Below, in pieces: positions 32,792 to 40,325 of a stretch of 64,000 nt of DNA (position 1 is the stretch's first letter; every line of letters begins with the position of its first letter). Source of the DNA: Streptomyces caelestis. Lineage in GTDB: Bacteria > Actinomycetota > Actinomycetes > Streptomycetales > Streptomycetaceae. The stretch is taken from the NCBI RefSeq assembly GCF_001279005.1, contig NZ_LGCN01000132.1, forward strand, positions 1-64,000, given 5' to 3'. A program made the position numbers and the translations under genes. The notes beneath the pieces were generated by a model, which was not told where the DNA came from, searched no databases, and worked only from the letters and a program-made list of their open reading frames with translations.

Positions 32792-35059
32792 ATGAGCCAG
32801 TCCAGCGAGTTCATCACCATCACCGGAGCCGGGGAGAACAACCTCAAGGACGTGTCGCTCCGCATCCCGAAGGGCCGGCTGACCGTGTTCACCGGCGTTT
32901 CGGGGTCGGGGAAGTCGTCGGTCGTCTTCGACACGATCGCGGTCGAGTCGCAGCGGCAGCTCAACGAGACGTTCACCTGGTTCGTGCGCAACCGGCTGCC
33001 GAAGTACGAGCGGCCGCACGCGGAGGCCCTGGAGGATCTGACACCCGTGATCGTCGTCGACCAGCGGCCGGTCGGCGGCCACTCCCGGTCGACGGTCGGC
33101 ACGATGACGGACGTGTACTCGGTGCTGCGGGTGCTGTTCTCGCGGCACGGCGCCCCGAGCGCCGGACCGGCGACGGCGTACTCGTTCAACGACCCGTCGG
33201 GCATGTGCCGCGCATGCGACGGCCTGGGCCGGACCGTACGGCCGGACTGGGACCGCATCCTCGACGCGGACCGTTCCCTCGCCGAGGGGGCGGTCCGCTT
33301 CCCGCCGTTCGCCGCGGGGACCTGGCAGGGGCAGGCGTACACCAACAGCGACGAGCTGGACCCGCACAAACCGGTGCGTGAGTTCACCACGACCGAAAGG
33401 GAGTTCCTGATGCGGGGGCGCCCCGGCAGCAAGGTCACCGTGAACGGCACGGGCGGCACCTGGACCACCGAGTACGAGGGACTCGCCGACCGCTTCGAAC
33501 GGCTCTACCTGAAGCGGGACCTGGCGGGGATGAGCCAGAAGACCCGTGACACGGTGCGGGAGTTCCTGGCCGAGGGTGTCTGTCCCGCCTGTCGGGGCGC
33601 GAGGCTGAACGAGGCGGCGCTGGCGTCCCGGATCGGGGGCCGGTCCATCGCGGACTGCGCGGCCATGCAGGTCACCGACCTCATCCCCGCGCTGCGGGAG
33701 ATCGACGATCCGGTGGCCGGCGCGATCGCCGGGGCCGCCGTCGCCGCGCTGGAACGGATCGAGACGATCGGGCTCGGCTATCTGAGCCTGGACCGGGAGA
33801 CGAGCACGCTCTCCGGCGGCGAGGGGCAGCGGCTGAAGACCGTACGGCACCTCGGATCGAGCCTGACCGGGATGACGTACATCTTCGACGAGCCCAGCGT
33901 CGGACTGCATCCGCGGGATGTCCACCGCCTCGGCGAACTGCTGCTGCGGCTGAGCGACAAGGGCAACACCGTGCTGGTCGTCGAGCACGACCCGGACGTC
34001 ATCGCGCTGGCCGACCACGTGGTCGACATGGGCCCGGGCGCGGGCGCCGGGGGCGGCCGGGTGGTGTTCGAGGGGACCCCGCGGGAGCTGGCCGCCTCGG
34101 GCACCCTGACGGGGCGGTGTCTCGGACGGCGTACGACGGTCAAGGACACGGTGCGGGAGGCGACGGGCGAGCTGTGGGTGAAGGGGGCCGACCGGCACAA
34201 TCTGCGGGAGGTCACCGTGCGGTTCCCGGCCGGGGTGCTGACCGCCGTGACCGGGGTGGCCGGTTCGGGCAAGAGCACCCTGGTCGCCGAGTTCACCGCC
34301 GTGCACCGTGACACCGTGGTGGTCGACCAGTCCTCGATCGGCATCTCGGCGCGGTCCACCCCGGCGACGTACCTCGGGATCATGGACACGGTACGGAGGA
34401 TCTTCGCGCGGGAGACGGGGGCGGAGCCGGGGCTGTTCAGCTTCAACTCCGGCGGCGCCTGCGGGACCTGCGAGGGCCGCGGGATCATGTACACCGACCT
34501 GGCCTTCATGGACCCGGTGACCACGACCTGCCCCGCCTGCGAGGGGCGACGGTTCAAGGACGAGGTGCTGCGGCTGACCGTCGGCGGCCGCTCCGTCGCC
34601 GACGTGCTCGGGATGACCGCCGAGGAGGCGCTGGACTTCTTCCACGACACGGGCGTGCGGCGCCGGCTGCGCGCCCTGCGGGACGTGGGCCTCACCTACC
34701 TCACGCTGGGCCAGCCGCTGTCCACCCTTTCGGGTGGTGAACGGCAGCGGATCAAGCTGGCCACCCGGCTGCACCGCAAGGGCGTGGTGTACGTGCTCGA
34801 CGAGCCGACGACCGGACTGCACATGGCGGACGTGGACGGTCTCGTCGCCCTGCTGGACCGGCTGGTGGACGCGGGCAACACCGTGATCGTGGTCGAGCAC
34901 GACCTCGATGTCGTCGCCCGCGCGGACTGGGTGATCGATCTCGGTCCGGACGGCGGACGGGACGGCGGACGGGTGGTCTTCGAGGGCACACCGGCGGAGC
35001 TGCTCCGCGCCGGGGGATCCTTCACGGCGGAGCATCTGCGGCGGGCCGGGCGTCACTGA
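32792..35059 (+). CDS. UvrA-like ABC ATPase (class II UvrA / drug-resistance type)
   Basis: A 755-residue UvrA homologue, about 200 residues shorter than housekeeping UvrA. It has two ATPase halves (GVSGSGKSSVVFDTIA; GVAGSGKSTLVAEF), signatures LSGGEGQRLK and LSGGERQRIKLA, and Walker B YIFDEPSVGLHP and YVLDEPTTGLHM. Zinc-finger Cys pairs are CRACDGLG, CPACRG, CGTCEGRG and CPACEG. The UvrB-interaction domain is reduced, as in UvrA2/DrrC-type proteins linked to DNA-binding drug resistance. It begins 10 nt after the ABC-F stop and is probably co-transcribed. Confidence 0.9.
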   Translation: MSQSSEFITITGAGENNLKDVSLRIPKGRLTVFTGVSGSGKSSVVFDTIAVESQRQLNETFTWFVRNRLPKYERPHAEALEDLTPVIVVDQRPVGGHSRSTVGTMTDVYSVLRVLFSRHGAPSAGPATAYSFNDPSGMCRACDGLGRTVRPDWDRILDADRSLAEGAVRFPPFAAGTWQGQAYTNSDELDPHKPVREFTTTEREFLMRGRPGSKVTVNGTGGTWTTEYEGLADRFERLYLKRDLAGMSQKTRDTVREFLAEGVCPACRGARLNEAALASRIGGRSIADCAAMQVTDLIPALREIDDPVAGAIAGAAVAALERIETIGLGYLSLDRETSTLSGGEGQRLKTVRHLGSSLTGMTYIFDEPSVGLHPRDVHRLGELLLRLSDKGNTVLVVEHDPDVIALADHVVDMGPGAGAGGGRVVFEGTPRELAASGTLTGRCLGRRTTVKDTVREATGELWVKGADRHNLREVTVRFPAGVLTAVTGVAGSGKSTLVAEFTAVHRDTVVVDQSSIGISARSTPATYLGIMDTVRRIFARETGAEPGLFSFNSGGACGTCEGRGIMYTDLAFMDPVTTTCPACEGRRFKDEVLRLTVGGRSVADVLGMTAEEALDFFHDTGVRRRLRALRDVGLTYLTLGQPLSTLSGGERQRIKLATRLHRKGVVYVLDEPTTGLHMADVDGLVALLDRLVDAGNTVIVVEHDLDVVARADWVIDLGPDGGRDGGRVVFEGTPAELLRAGGSFTAEHLRRAGRH

Positions 35060-35214
35060 GGCCGTTGCCCGTGGCGCGTCCCCTCCCGCCGGGGTGGCCC
35101 CGTCCGGATCCGCCCCGCATGATGGTGGCGCCGACGTCCGTGGGAGGCCGGCCGTCCACGGGCTCCCGCGGTCCGGCCGAGCAGCCGTGCCCGCCCCGTC
35201 CGAAAGGCGCGCCC

Positions 35215-35991
35215 GTGCCCAGCAAGAAGGCCCTCGTCCGCCGTCCCGCTCCCCGCCTGGCCGAAGGGCTGGTGACGCACGTCGAACGGGAGGGCGTCGA
35301 CGTCGGTCGCGCGGTGGAGCAGTGGGAGACGTACGCGCAGGCACTGCGCGCCCACGGCTGGGAGACGATCGAGGTGGACCCGGCCGACGACTGCCCGGAC
35401 TCGGTGTTCGTGGAGGACACGGTCGTCGTGTTCCGGAACGTGGCGCTGATCGCCCGCTCCGGTGCGGAGTCCCGGCGCGCGGAGACGCCCGGGGTCGAGG
35501 AGGCCGTGGCGTCGCTGGGCTGCTCGGTGACCCGGGTGGGGGAGCCGGGCACGCTGGACGGCGGCGATGTGCTGAAGGTCGGCGACACGGTGTACGTGGG
35601 CCGCGGCGGGAGGACCGACGCGGCCGGGGTGCGGCAGGTGCGGGCCGCGTTCGAGCCGCTGGGGGCGCGGGTGGTCGCGGTACCCGTCGCCGAGGTGCTG
35701 CATCTGAAGTCGGCGGTCACGGCCCTCCCGGACGGGACGGTCGTCGGGCACGTGCCGCGCGTGGACGCGCCCTCGCTGTTCCCGCGCTTCCTGCCCGTTC
35801 CGGAGGCGGCCGGGGCGCACGTGGTGCTGCTCGGCGGGGACGGGCTGCTGATGGCGGCGAGCGCGCCGAGGACCGCGGAACTGTTCGCGGACCTCGGCTA
35901 CGAGCCGGTCCCGGTGGACATCGGCGAGTTCGAGAAGCTCGAGGGCTGTGTGACGTGCCTCTCAGTGCGCCTTAGGGAGCTGCACGCCTGA
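35215..35991 (+). CDS. dimethylargininase (DDAH) / amidinotransferase-fold hydrolase
   Basis: A 258-residue protein of the pentein fold. DDCPDSVFVEDTVVVFRNVA, then GTLDGGDVLKVG, LHLKSAVTALPDG (catalytic His) and LEGCVTCLSVRLRELHA (nucleophilic Cys near the C-terminus) define the DDAH group. It hydrolyses N-omega-methylated arginines to citrulline and methylamines, or a related guanidine. GTG 35215 with GAAAGG upstream is the preferred start; ATG 35119 would add a low-complexity extension. Confidence 0.9.
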   Translation: MPSKKALVRRPAPRLAEGLVTHVEREGVDVGRAVEQWETYAQALRAHGWETIEVDPADDCPDSVFVEDTVVVFRNVALIARSGAESRRAETPGVEEAVASLGCSVTRVGEPGTLDGGDVLKVGDTVYVGRGGRTDAAGVRQVRAAFEPLGARVVAVPVAEVLHLKSAVTALPDGTVVGHVPRVDAPSLFPRFLPVPEAAGAHVVLLGGDGLLMAASAPRTAELFADLGYEPVPVDIGEFEKLEGCVTCLSVRLRELHA

Positions 35992-36091
35992 CCGGCGACC
36001 GGGTCACCCGTACGGCGCAACGACCTGCGACTCGGGGGCAGGGCGACACCCCAGGAGGACCCCCACTGATCAGCCCTCTTTACGGTGTCCT

Positions 36092-36140
36092 TAACCTACG
36101 GCTACGTAACCTACGGCTACGTAGCCTACGATTCCGTAGG
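36092..36140. promoter_or_regulatory. 3 x 15-bp operator array upstream of acyl-ACP desaturase
   Basis: Units 36092-36106 and 36107-36121 are identical (TAACCTACGGCTACG); unit 3 (36122-36136) is TAGCCTACGATTCCG, followed by TAGG. Overlapping palindromes GGCTACGTAGCC (36115-36126) and CCTACG-ATTC-CGTAGG (36125-36140) lie within. It is 55-100 bp upstream of the GTG start, in a local AT-richer patch, consistent with binding of a dimeric repressor. Confidence 0.7.
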
Positions 36141-36194
36141 TTCCCGGCACCGCTCGCCGGACCTCCCCGTGTCACCGTCCCCCTGGAGTCACCC

Positions 36195-37169
36195 GTGTCG
36201 CTCGCTTCTCCCCATCTCGGCAGCCCTTCGGTCTGGACCGACGCCCGGCTGTTGTACGCACTGGAGGAAGTGGTCGAGAAGGAGCTCAACCGGCACCTGA
36301 AGGTCACCAAGGACTGGATGCCGCACGAGTACGTGCCGTGGAGCGACGGCCGCAACTTCCCCGGCTTCTTCGAGGACGGCGAGGCCTGGGACAAGGAGCA
36401 GTCGAAGGTCACCGAGGTCGGCCGGATCGCCCTGGTGGTGAACCTGCTGACCGAGGACAACCTCCCCAGCTACCACCACGAGATCGCCACGTTGTTCGGC
36501 CGGGAGGGCGCCTGGGGCACCTGGGTGCACCGCTGGACGGCCGAGGAGGGCCGGCACGGCATCGTGATGCGGGACTACCTGCTCGCCTCGCGGGCGGTGG
36601 ACCCGGACAAGCTGGAACAGTTCCGCATGTCGCACATGAGCGAGGGCTTCGAGTCGGACAACCGGCACTCGATGCTCCACTCGATCGCCTACGTCGCCTT
36701 CCAGGAGCTGGCCACCCGCATCTCGCACCGCAACACCGGCCACCAGTCCGGCGACCCGGTCTGCGACCGCATGCTGGCCCGCATCGCGACCGACGAGAAC
36801 CTGCACATGGTCTTCTACCGCAACCTGCTCAAGTCGGCGTTCGAGCTGGCTCCGGACCTCACGATGCAGGCGGTGCGCGATGTCGTGGTGAACTTCCGGA
36901 TGCCCGGCCACGGCATCCCCGGGTTCGAGCGGGCGGCCGCGCAGATGGCCATCGGCGAGGTCTACAACCTGCGCATCCACCACGACGACGTGCTCCAGCC
37001 GGTGCTCCGCTTCCTGAAGGTCATGGAGATCGACGGGCTGGGGCCCGAGGGCCTCAAGGCCCAGGAGGAACTGGGCCTGTTCATGGGGGGCCTGGACGCG
37101 GAGGCCGCGAAGTTCGACGAGAAGCTGGCGACCCGCAAGGCCAGGATGGCGGCCCGCGCCGGCCACTGA
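36195..37169 (+). CDS. acyl-[acyl-carrier-protein] desaturase (soluble, di-iron)
   Basis: A 324-residue ferritin-like desaturase. Iron ligands lie in WTAEEGRHGIVMRDYL (E-E-x2-H) and ATDENLHMVFYRN (D-E-N-x-H), with NLPSYHHEIATLFG supplying the earlier Glu. HEYVPWSDGRNFP is a family signature. It introduces a cis double bond into acyl-ACP using a ferredoxin. GTG 36195 has CTGGAG upstream. Expression is probably set by the three-unit operator just upstream, to control membrane fluidity. The 3' flank is the 7-bp VNTR. Confidence 0.93.
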   Translation: MSLASPHLGSPSVWTDARLLYALEEVVEKELNRHLKVTKDWMPHEYVPWSDGRNFPGFFEDGEAWDKEQSKVTEVGRIALVVNLLTEDNLPSYHHEIATLFGREGAWGTWVHRWTAEEGRHGIVMRDYLLASRAVDPDKLEQFRMSHMSEGFESDNRHSMLHSIAYVAFQELATRISHRNTGHQSGDPVCDRMLARIATDENLHMVFYRNLLKSAFELAPDLTMQAVRDVVVNFRMPGHGIPGFERAAAQMAIGEVYNLRIHHDDVLQPVLRFLKVMEIDGLGPEGLKAQEELGLFMGGLDAEAAKFDEKLATRKARMAARAGH

Positions 37170-37296
37170 GGCCCGGCCGGGGGCACACGGGGGGGGGCGG
37201 CGGGTCCGCCCGAGCGAGGCGGTGCGCCCGGCTCCGCGCCACGTCCGGCCGCGCGTCGGCCCCCGCCACGGGGACGGCGCCGGCCGTACCGGTTCT

Positions 37297-37373
37297 CCGG
37301 CGACCGGCGACCGGCGACCGGCGACCGGCGACCGGCGACCGGCGACCGGCGACCGGCGACCGGCGACCGGCGG
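37297..37373 (+). repeat. 7-bp tandem repeat, CCGGCGA x 10
   Basis: Ten perfect CCGGCGA units (37297-37366) plus a partial one lie between the convergent desaturase and WhiB-like genes, ending 4 bp before the WhiB stop codon. No spacers or coding frame are involved. Confidence 0.95.
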
Positions 37374-37376
37374 GGA

Positions 37377-37622
37377 CTACCGTCCGGTGCGCCGCAGTTC
37401 CAGGCGTTCCTTCTCCGACATGCCGCCCCAGACGCCGAAGCGCATGTCGTTGGTCAGGGCGTACTCGAGGCAGGCGGCCCGGATCGGGCAGAGACCGCAG
37501 ATGCGCTTGGCCTCACGGACCGAGCTGCCGGGCTCGGGGAAGAAGAAGTCTCCCCCCGTCTGCGCGCACAACGCCTCCTCCTGCCAGGCGAGGTCGGGCG
37601 ACGGGATCGTTTCGGTGTGCAT
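37377..37622 (-). CDS. wblH: WhiB-like [4Fe-4S] transcription factor
   Basis: An 81-residue Wbl protein. Four Cys ligands are C19 (WQEEALCAQTGG), C42, C45 and C51 (ICGLCPIRAAC), followed by the turn GVWGGMSEKERLELRR and a basic end. Wbl proteins bind the housekeeping sigma factor and DNA and respond to redox or NO. ATG 37622 is used; upstream sequence gives no better start. The symbol is from remembered synteny with SCO6715. The tandem 7-bp repeat abuts its 3' end. Confidence 0.85.
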   Translation of the reverse strand: MHTETIPSPDLAWQEEALCAQTGGDFFFPEPGSSVREAKRICGLCPIRAACLEYALTNDMRFGVWGGMSEKERLELRRTGR

Positions 37623-37752
37623 GACCGAGAGCGTGCCGTGCGGCGAAAAACGTCCGATCAACGCGGGATCAACGCAGGGCCCTCCGGGCCTTCCGTGACC
37701 GCATGATGATGATGCAGGGGCGCCCGGCGCGCACGGCGGCGCGCCGGGCGCG

Positions 37753-37926
37753 TCAGGTCCCGCGCGGATCACCCCTGAGGACGGCGAACCGCGCGCCGTA
37801 CGGGCCCTCCATGCGGGCCGGCCGGCCGACGCCGGCGACGGAGGCGGCGGGCATCCGCACCCCGCCGCCCGGTTCGACGGCCCCGGCGACGGCGGTGTCC
37901 GTGTCGTCCACCCCGAAGTGGAGTGC
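37753..37926 (-). pseudogene. C-terminal fragment of a VOC/glyoxalase family protein
   Basis: The leftward frame reads LHFGVDDTDTAVAGAVEPGG, then VRMPAASVAGVGRPARM and GPYGARFAVLRGDP, matching the last betaalphabetabetabeta half of a VOC-fold protein (normally HFxVDDTDAAVA...GG.....DPQGA.F.V). The N-terminal half is absent. The breakpoint at 37923-37941 coincides with a 19-nt match to the dispersed repeat. No start codon or RBS is evident. The remaining 37623-38038 region contains no other gene. Confidence 0.65.
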
Positions 37927-37941
37927 CCCCTCCGGGGAGGC
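37923..37941 (-). repeat. dispersed palindromic element, fragment D
   Basis: Read leftward, these 19 nt (GCCTCCCCGGAGGGGGCAC) are identical to the beginning of copy A at 13791. They lie exactly where homology to the VOC protein is lost. Confidence 0.55.
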
Positions 37942-38038
37942 GCCCCGTGAGCCTCGGGCCGTGCACATGCCCTCCGGCCCACCTCGACGCGGCGCGCTCC
38001 GCACACGCGGGGCCGTGCTGCACCGCCCCCGGCCGGCT

Positions 38039-39079
38039 CTAGGCGGACGCCCGTCGGATCAGGGTCGTCGGGAAGATCACGGCGGACGGGGTGCCACCGG
38101 CGTTCCCGTCGGACGCGGTGGTGCCGTCCAGGTCGCGCAGGAGGAGGCGGGCCATCAGCCGGCCCATCTCCTCGATGTCCTGGCGGACCGTGGTGAGCGG
38201 CGGTTCGGTCTGTTCGGCGATCGGCAGCATGTCGTCGAAGCCGACGACCGCCACGTCGTCCGGCACCCGCCGTCCGTGCTCGCGCAGCACGCGCAGGGCG
38301 CCCGCCGCCATGAGGTCGTTGCCGGCGAACACCGCGTCCAGGTCCGGGCAGCGGTCGAGGAGCCTCCGCATCGCCCGCTCGCCCCCGGCCGGGGTGAAGT
38401 CGCCCTCCACGACCAGGCGCGGATCGGCGTCGGCCATGACGTCCCGGAAGCCGTCGAGCCGGTCCACCGCCGCGGTCTGGTCGAGGGCGCCGGTGATGTG
38501 GGCGACACGGCTGCGGCCGAGGCCGAGCAGGTGCCGTACGGCGTCACGGGCGCCGCCCCGGTTGTCGCTGTCGACGTAGACGGCGCCGCGCCGGCCGCCG
38601 CTCCCGTCGGGCCGGCCGCCGTACACCGTCGGCAGACCGGCCCGCTGGATCAGTTCGGGCAGCGGGTCGTCGATGTGGAGGGAGAACACCAGCGCGCCGT
38701 CGACATGGCCGCCGGCCAGGTAGCGGCCGACGCGGGCGTGGTCGTCGCGGTCCTCGGTGAGCAGCAGCACGAGCTGGTTGTCGTGGGCCGTCAGTTCCTT
38801 GCTGATGCCGCGCAGCTGCCGGGCGAAGAAGGGATCGGCGAAGACCCGGGTCTCCGGTTCGGCCACGACGACGGCGACGGCGTCGTGGCGCTTGGTCACC
38901 AGGCTGCGGGCGGCCTGGTTCGGCACGTAGCCGAGTTCCTCCACCGCCCGCCTCACCCGCTCGGCCAGGCGTTCCCGCACCCCGTCGGAGCCGTTGACCA
39001 CGCGGGAGACCGTGGCCCGGGAGACCCCGGCCCGCGCGGCCACGGCCTCCAGCGTGGGGCGCGGCGCTGTGTCGGTCAC
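38039..39079 (-). CDS. LacI family transcriptional regulator
   Basis: A 346-residue LacI/GalR regulator. The HTH is PTLEAVAARAGVSRATVSRV followed by the hinge VPNQAARSLVTKR. The periplasmic-binding-protein-like core follows (ADPFFARQLRGISKEL; TAVDRLDGFRDVM; VFAGNDLMAAGALR; VVGFDDMLPIAEQTEPPLTT). GTG 39079 has GAGGAG upstream. A CGAGAGCGCTCTCG palindrome 56 bp upstream is a classical LacI-type operator and implies autoregulation. A sugar or glycoside effector is likely; the nearby laccase and ThuA/DUF1080 genes are plausible targets. Confidence 0.92.
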   Translation of the reverse strand: MTDTAPRPTLEAVAARAGVSRATVSRVVNGSDGVRERLAERVRRAVEELGYVPNQAARSLVTKRHDAVAVVVAEPETRVFADPFFARQLRGISKELTAHDNQLVLLLTEDRDDHARVGRYLAGGHVDGALVFSLHIDDPLPELIQRAGLPTVYGGRPDGSGGRRGAVYVDSDNRGGARDAVRHLLGLGRSRVAHITGALDQTAAVDRLDGFRDVMADADPRLVVEGDFTPAGGERAMRRLLDRCPDLDAVFAGNDLMAAGALRVLREHGRRVPDDVAVVGFDDMLPIAEQTEPPLTTVRQDIEEMGRLMARLLLRDLDGTTASDGNAGGTPSAVIFPTTLIRRASA

Positions 39080-39134
39080 TTCGGGGCTCCTCACCTGCGG
39101 CTGCGGGAAAGGATAGCCCCGGCCCGGCCACGGG

Positions 39135-39148
39135 CGAGAGCGCTCTCG
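39135..39148. promoter_or_regulatory. LacI-type operator CGAGAGCGCTCTCG
   Basis: A 14-bp perfect palindrome with the central GAGCGCTC typical of Streptomyces LacI regulators (compare CebR sites). It lies between the laccase stop and the LacI start, in the LacI promoter region. Confidence 0.75.
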
Positions 39149-39164
39149 GATCACGTCCGGCGCG

Positions 39165-40151
39165 TCAGTGTCCGTGCTCGTGGCCCTCCCCGGCGGCCGT
39201 CCCGTGGGCGTGCTCGTGCGGGTCGTAGCCCGGGATGGTGCCGTCCGGTTTCTTCACCAGGAACAGGCCGACCATGCCCATGTCCGAGTGGCTCTGGACG
39301 TGGCAGTGGTACATCCAGGCGCCCGCCCCGACGCCCTCCCCCGCGATGATCTGGAAGCCGAAGGAGTCGGCCGGGCCGCAGATCTTGTTGTCGATGACCT
39401 GACTGGGGTCGTCGGGTCCGGTGAGCATGCCGGTGCGGTTGTCGGCCCAGCGGTGACCGTGCATATGGAACGTGTGATAGTACTCGCCGTGCGTGATCAT
39501 GACGATCTCGACGCGGTCGCCCACGGTGGCCTCGAAGTTCGGCCCGGTGTGCGCCGGCTTGTTGTTGATCGACATGTCGTTGAAGACGATGGTGTGGGTC
39601 GCGTCGGGCAGGACGTCGCCCTTGCGGCGCACGATCACCGGGCCGTACAGCCCGCCCCGGATGCCGCCGGTGCCGTGCGCCGTGCCGACGACGTGGTCGT
39701 GGTAGTGCCAGTAGCCCGCGCTGCCCGCCCGCCAGGTGCCGTCGGAGCGCCGGCCTGGCTTGTGGGTGCGCCAGGTGTAGGTGCGGGTGCCGCCGGGCTC
39801 GACGTCGCTCCTGTTCTGCCTGGTGCCGTCGCTGGAGATCTCGTAGTCCAGTCCGTGGACGTGCAGGCTCACGGGCACGTCCATGGTGTTCTCGAACTCG
39901 ACGTGCAGGGTGTCGCCCTCGTTGAGCTCGATCAGCGGGCCGGGGACGGTCGCCTTGCCCTTCTCGAAGCCGTAGCCCATCTGCCCGCCGGCCAGCCGCT
40001 CGGCGTACATCTTGACGCGCCGCACCTCGCCCCCGGCGGGCGCGGTCTTCGCCGGTGCGGTCGCGCTCACGGCCTCGGGCGCGACGGACAACGATGTCGC
40101 GACGGCAGCGCCGCCCAGCAGTACCCGCCGGTTGAAACCGCGTCTGTCCAT
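39165..40151 (-). CDS. two-domain small laccase (SLAC), Tat-exported multicopper oxidase
   Basis: A 328-residue protein that starts [20 protein letters not shown], a twin-arginine signal. Copper-ligand motifs are [33 protein letters not shown] and the trinuclear/T1 motif [14 protein letters not shown]. Length and order match the two-domain SLAC/EpoA laccases, which work as trimers and oxidise phenols with reduction of O2 to water. The C-terminus is His-rich. From memory, its S. coelicolor counterpart is SCO6712. It lies divergent from the ThuA/PQQ gene across about 175 bp. Confidence 0.95.
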   Translation of the reverse strand: MDRRGFNRRVLLGGAAVATSLSVAPEAVSATAPAKTAPAGGEVRRVKMYAERLAGGQMGYGFEKGKATVPGPLIELNEGDTLHVEFENTMDVPVSLHVHGLDYEISSDGTRQNRSDVEPGGTRTYTWRTHKPGRRSDGTWRAGSAGYWHYHDHVVGTAHGTGGIRGGLYGPVIVRRKGDVLPDATHTIVFNDMSINNKPAHTGPNFEATVGDRVEIVMITHGEYYHTFHMHGHRWADNRTGMLTGPDDPSQVIDNKICGPADSFGFQIIAGEGVGAGAWMYHCHVQSHSDMGMVGLFLVKKPDGTIPGYDPHEHAHGTAAGEGHEHGH

Positions 40152-40325
40152 GCCGAACTCCCCATCTGGCTGTCATGAACCTGTGAAACCGTAGCGGCCA
40201 CTCCTTCGTTTATCCACACTCAGGACAAAGTTCGTTTCATTGCTGCGATAGGTATTGGCGTATGGCGCAAAGGGGTCTAGCTTCCTTGACGCTGTTGCTG
40301 CGACCGAGGAGGGGTGGGTGGCCAC

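Noticed and set aside
32792..35059. Housekeeping excinuclease uvrA
   Set aside because: The protein is about 200 residues too short, has a reduced UvrB-binding region and lies with an ABC-F gene.
37297..37373. CRISPR array
   Set aside because: Units are 7 bp, contiguous, without spacers, and no cas gene is near.
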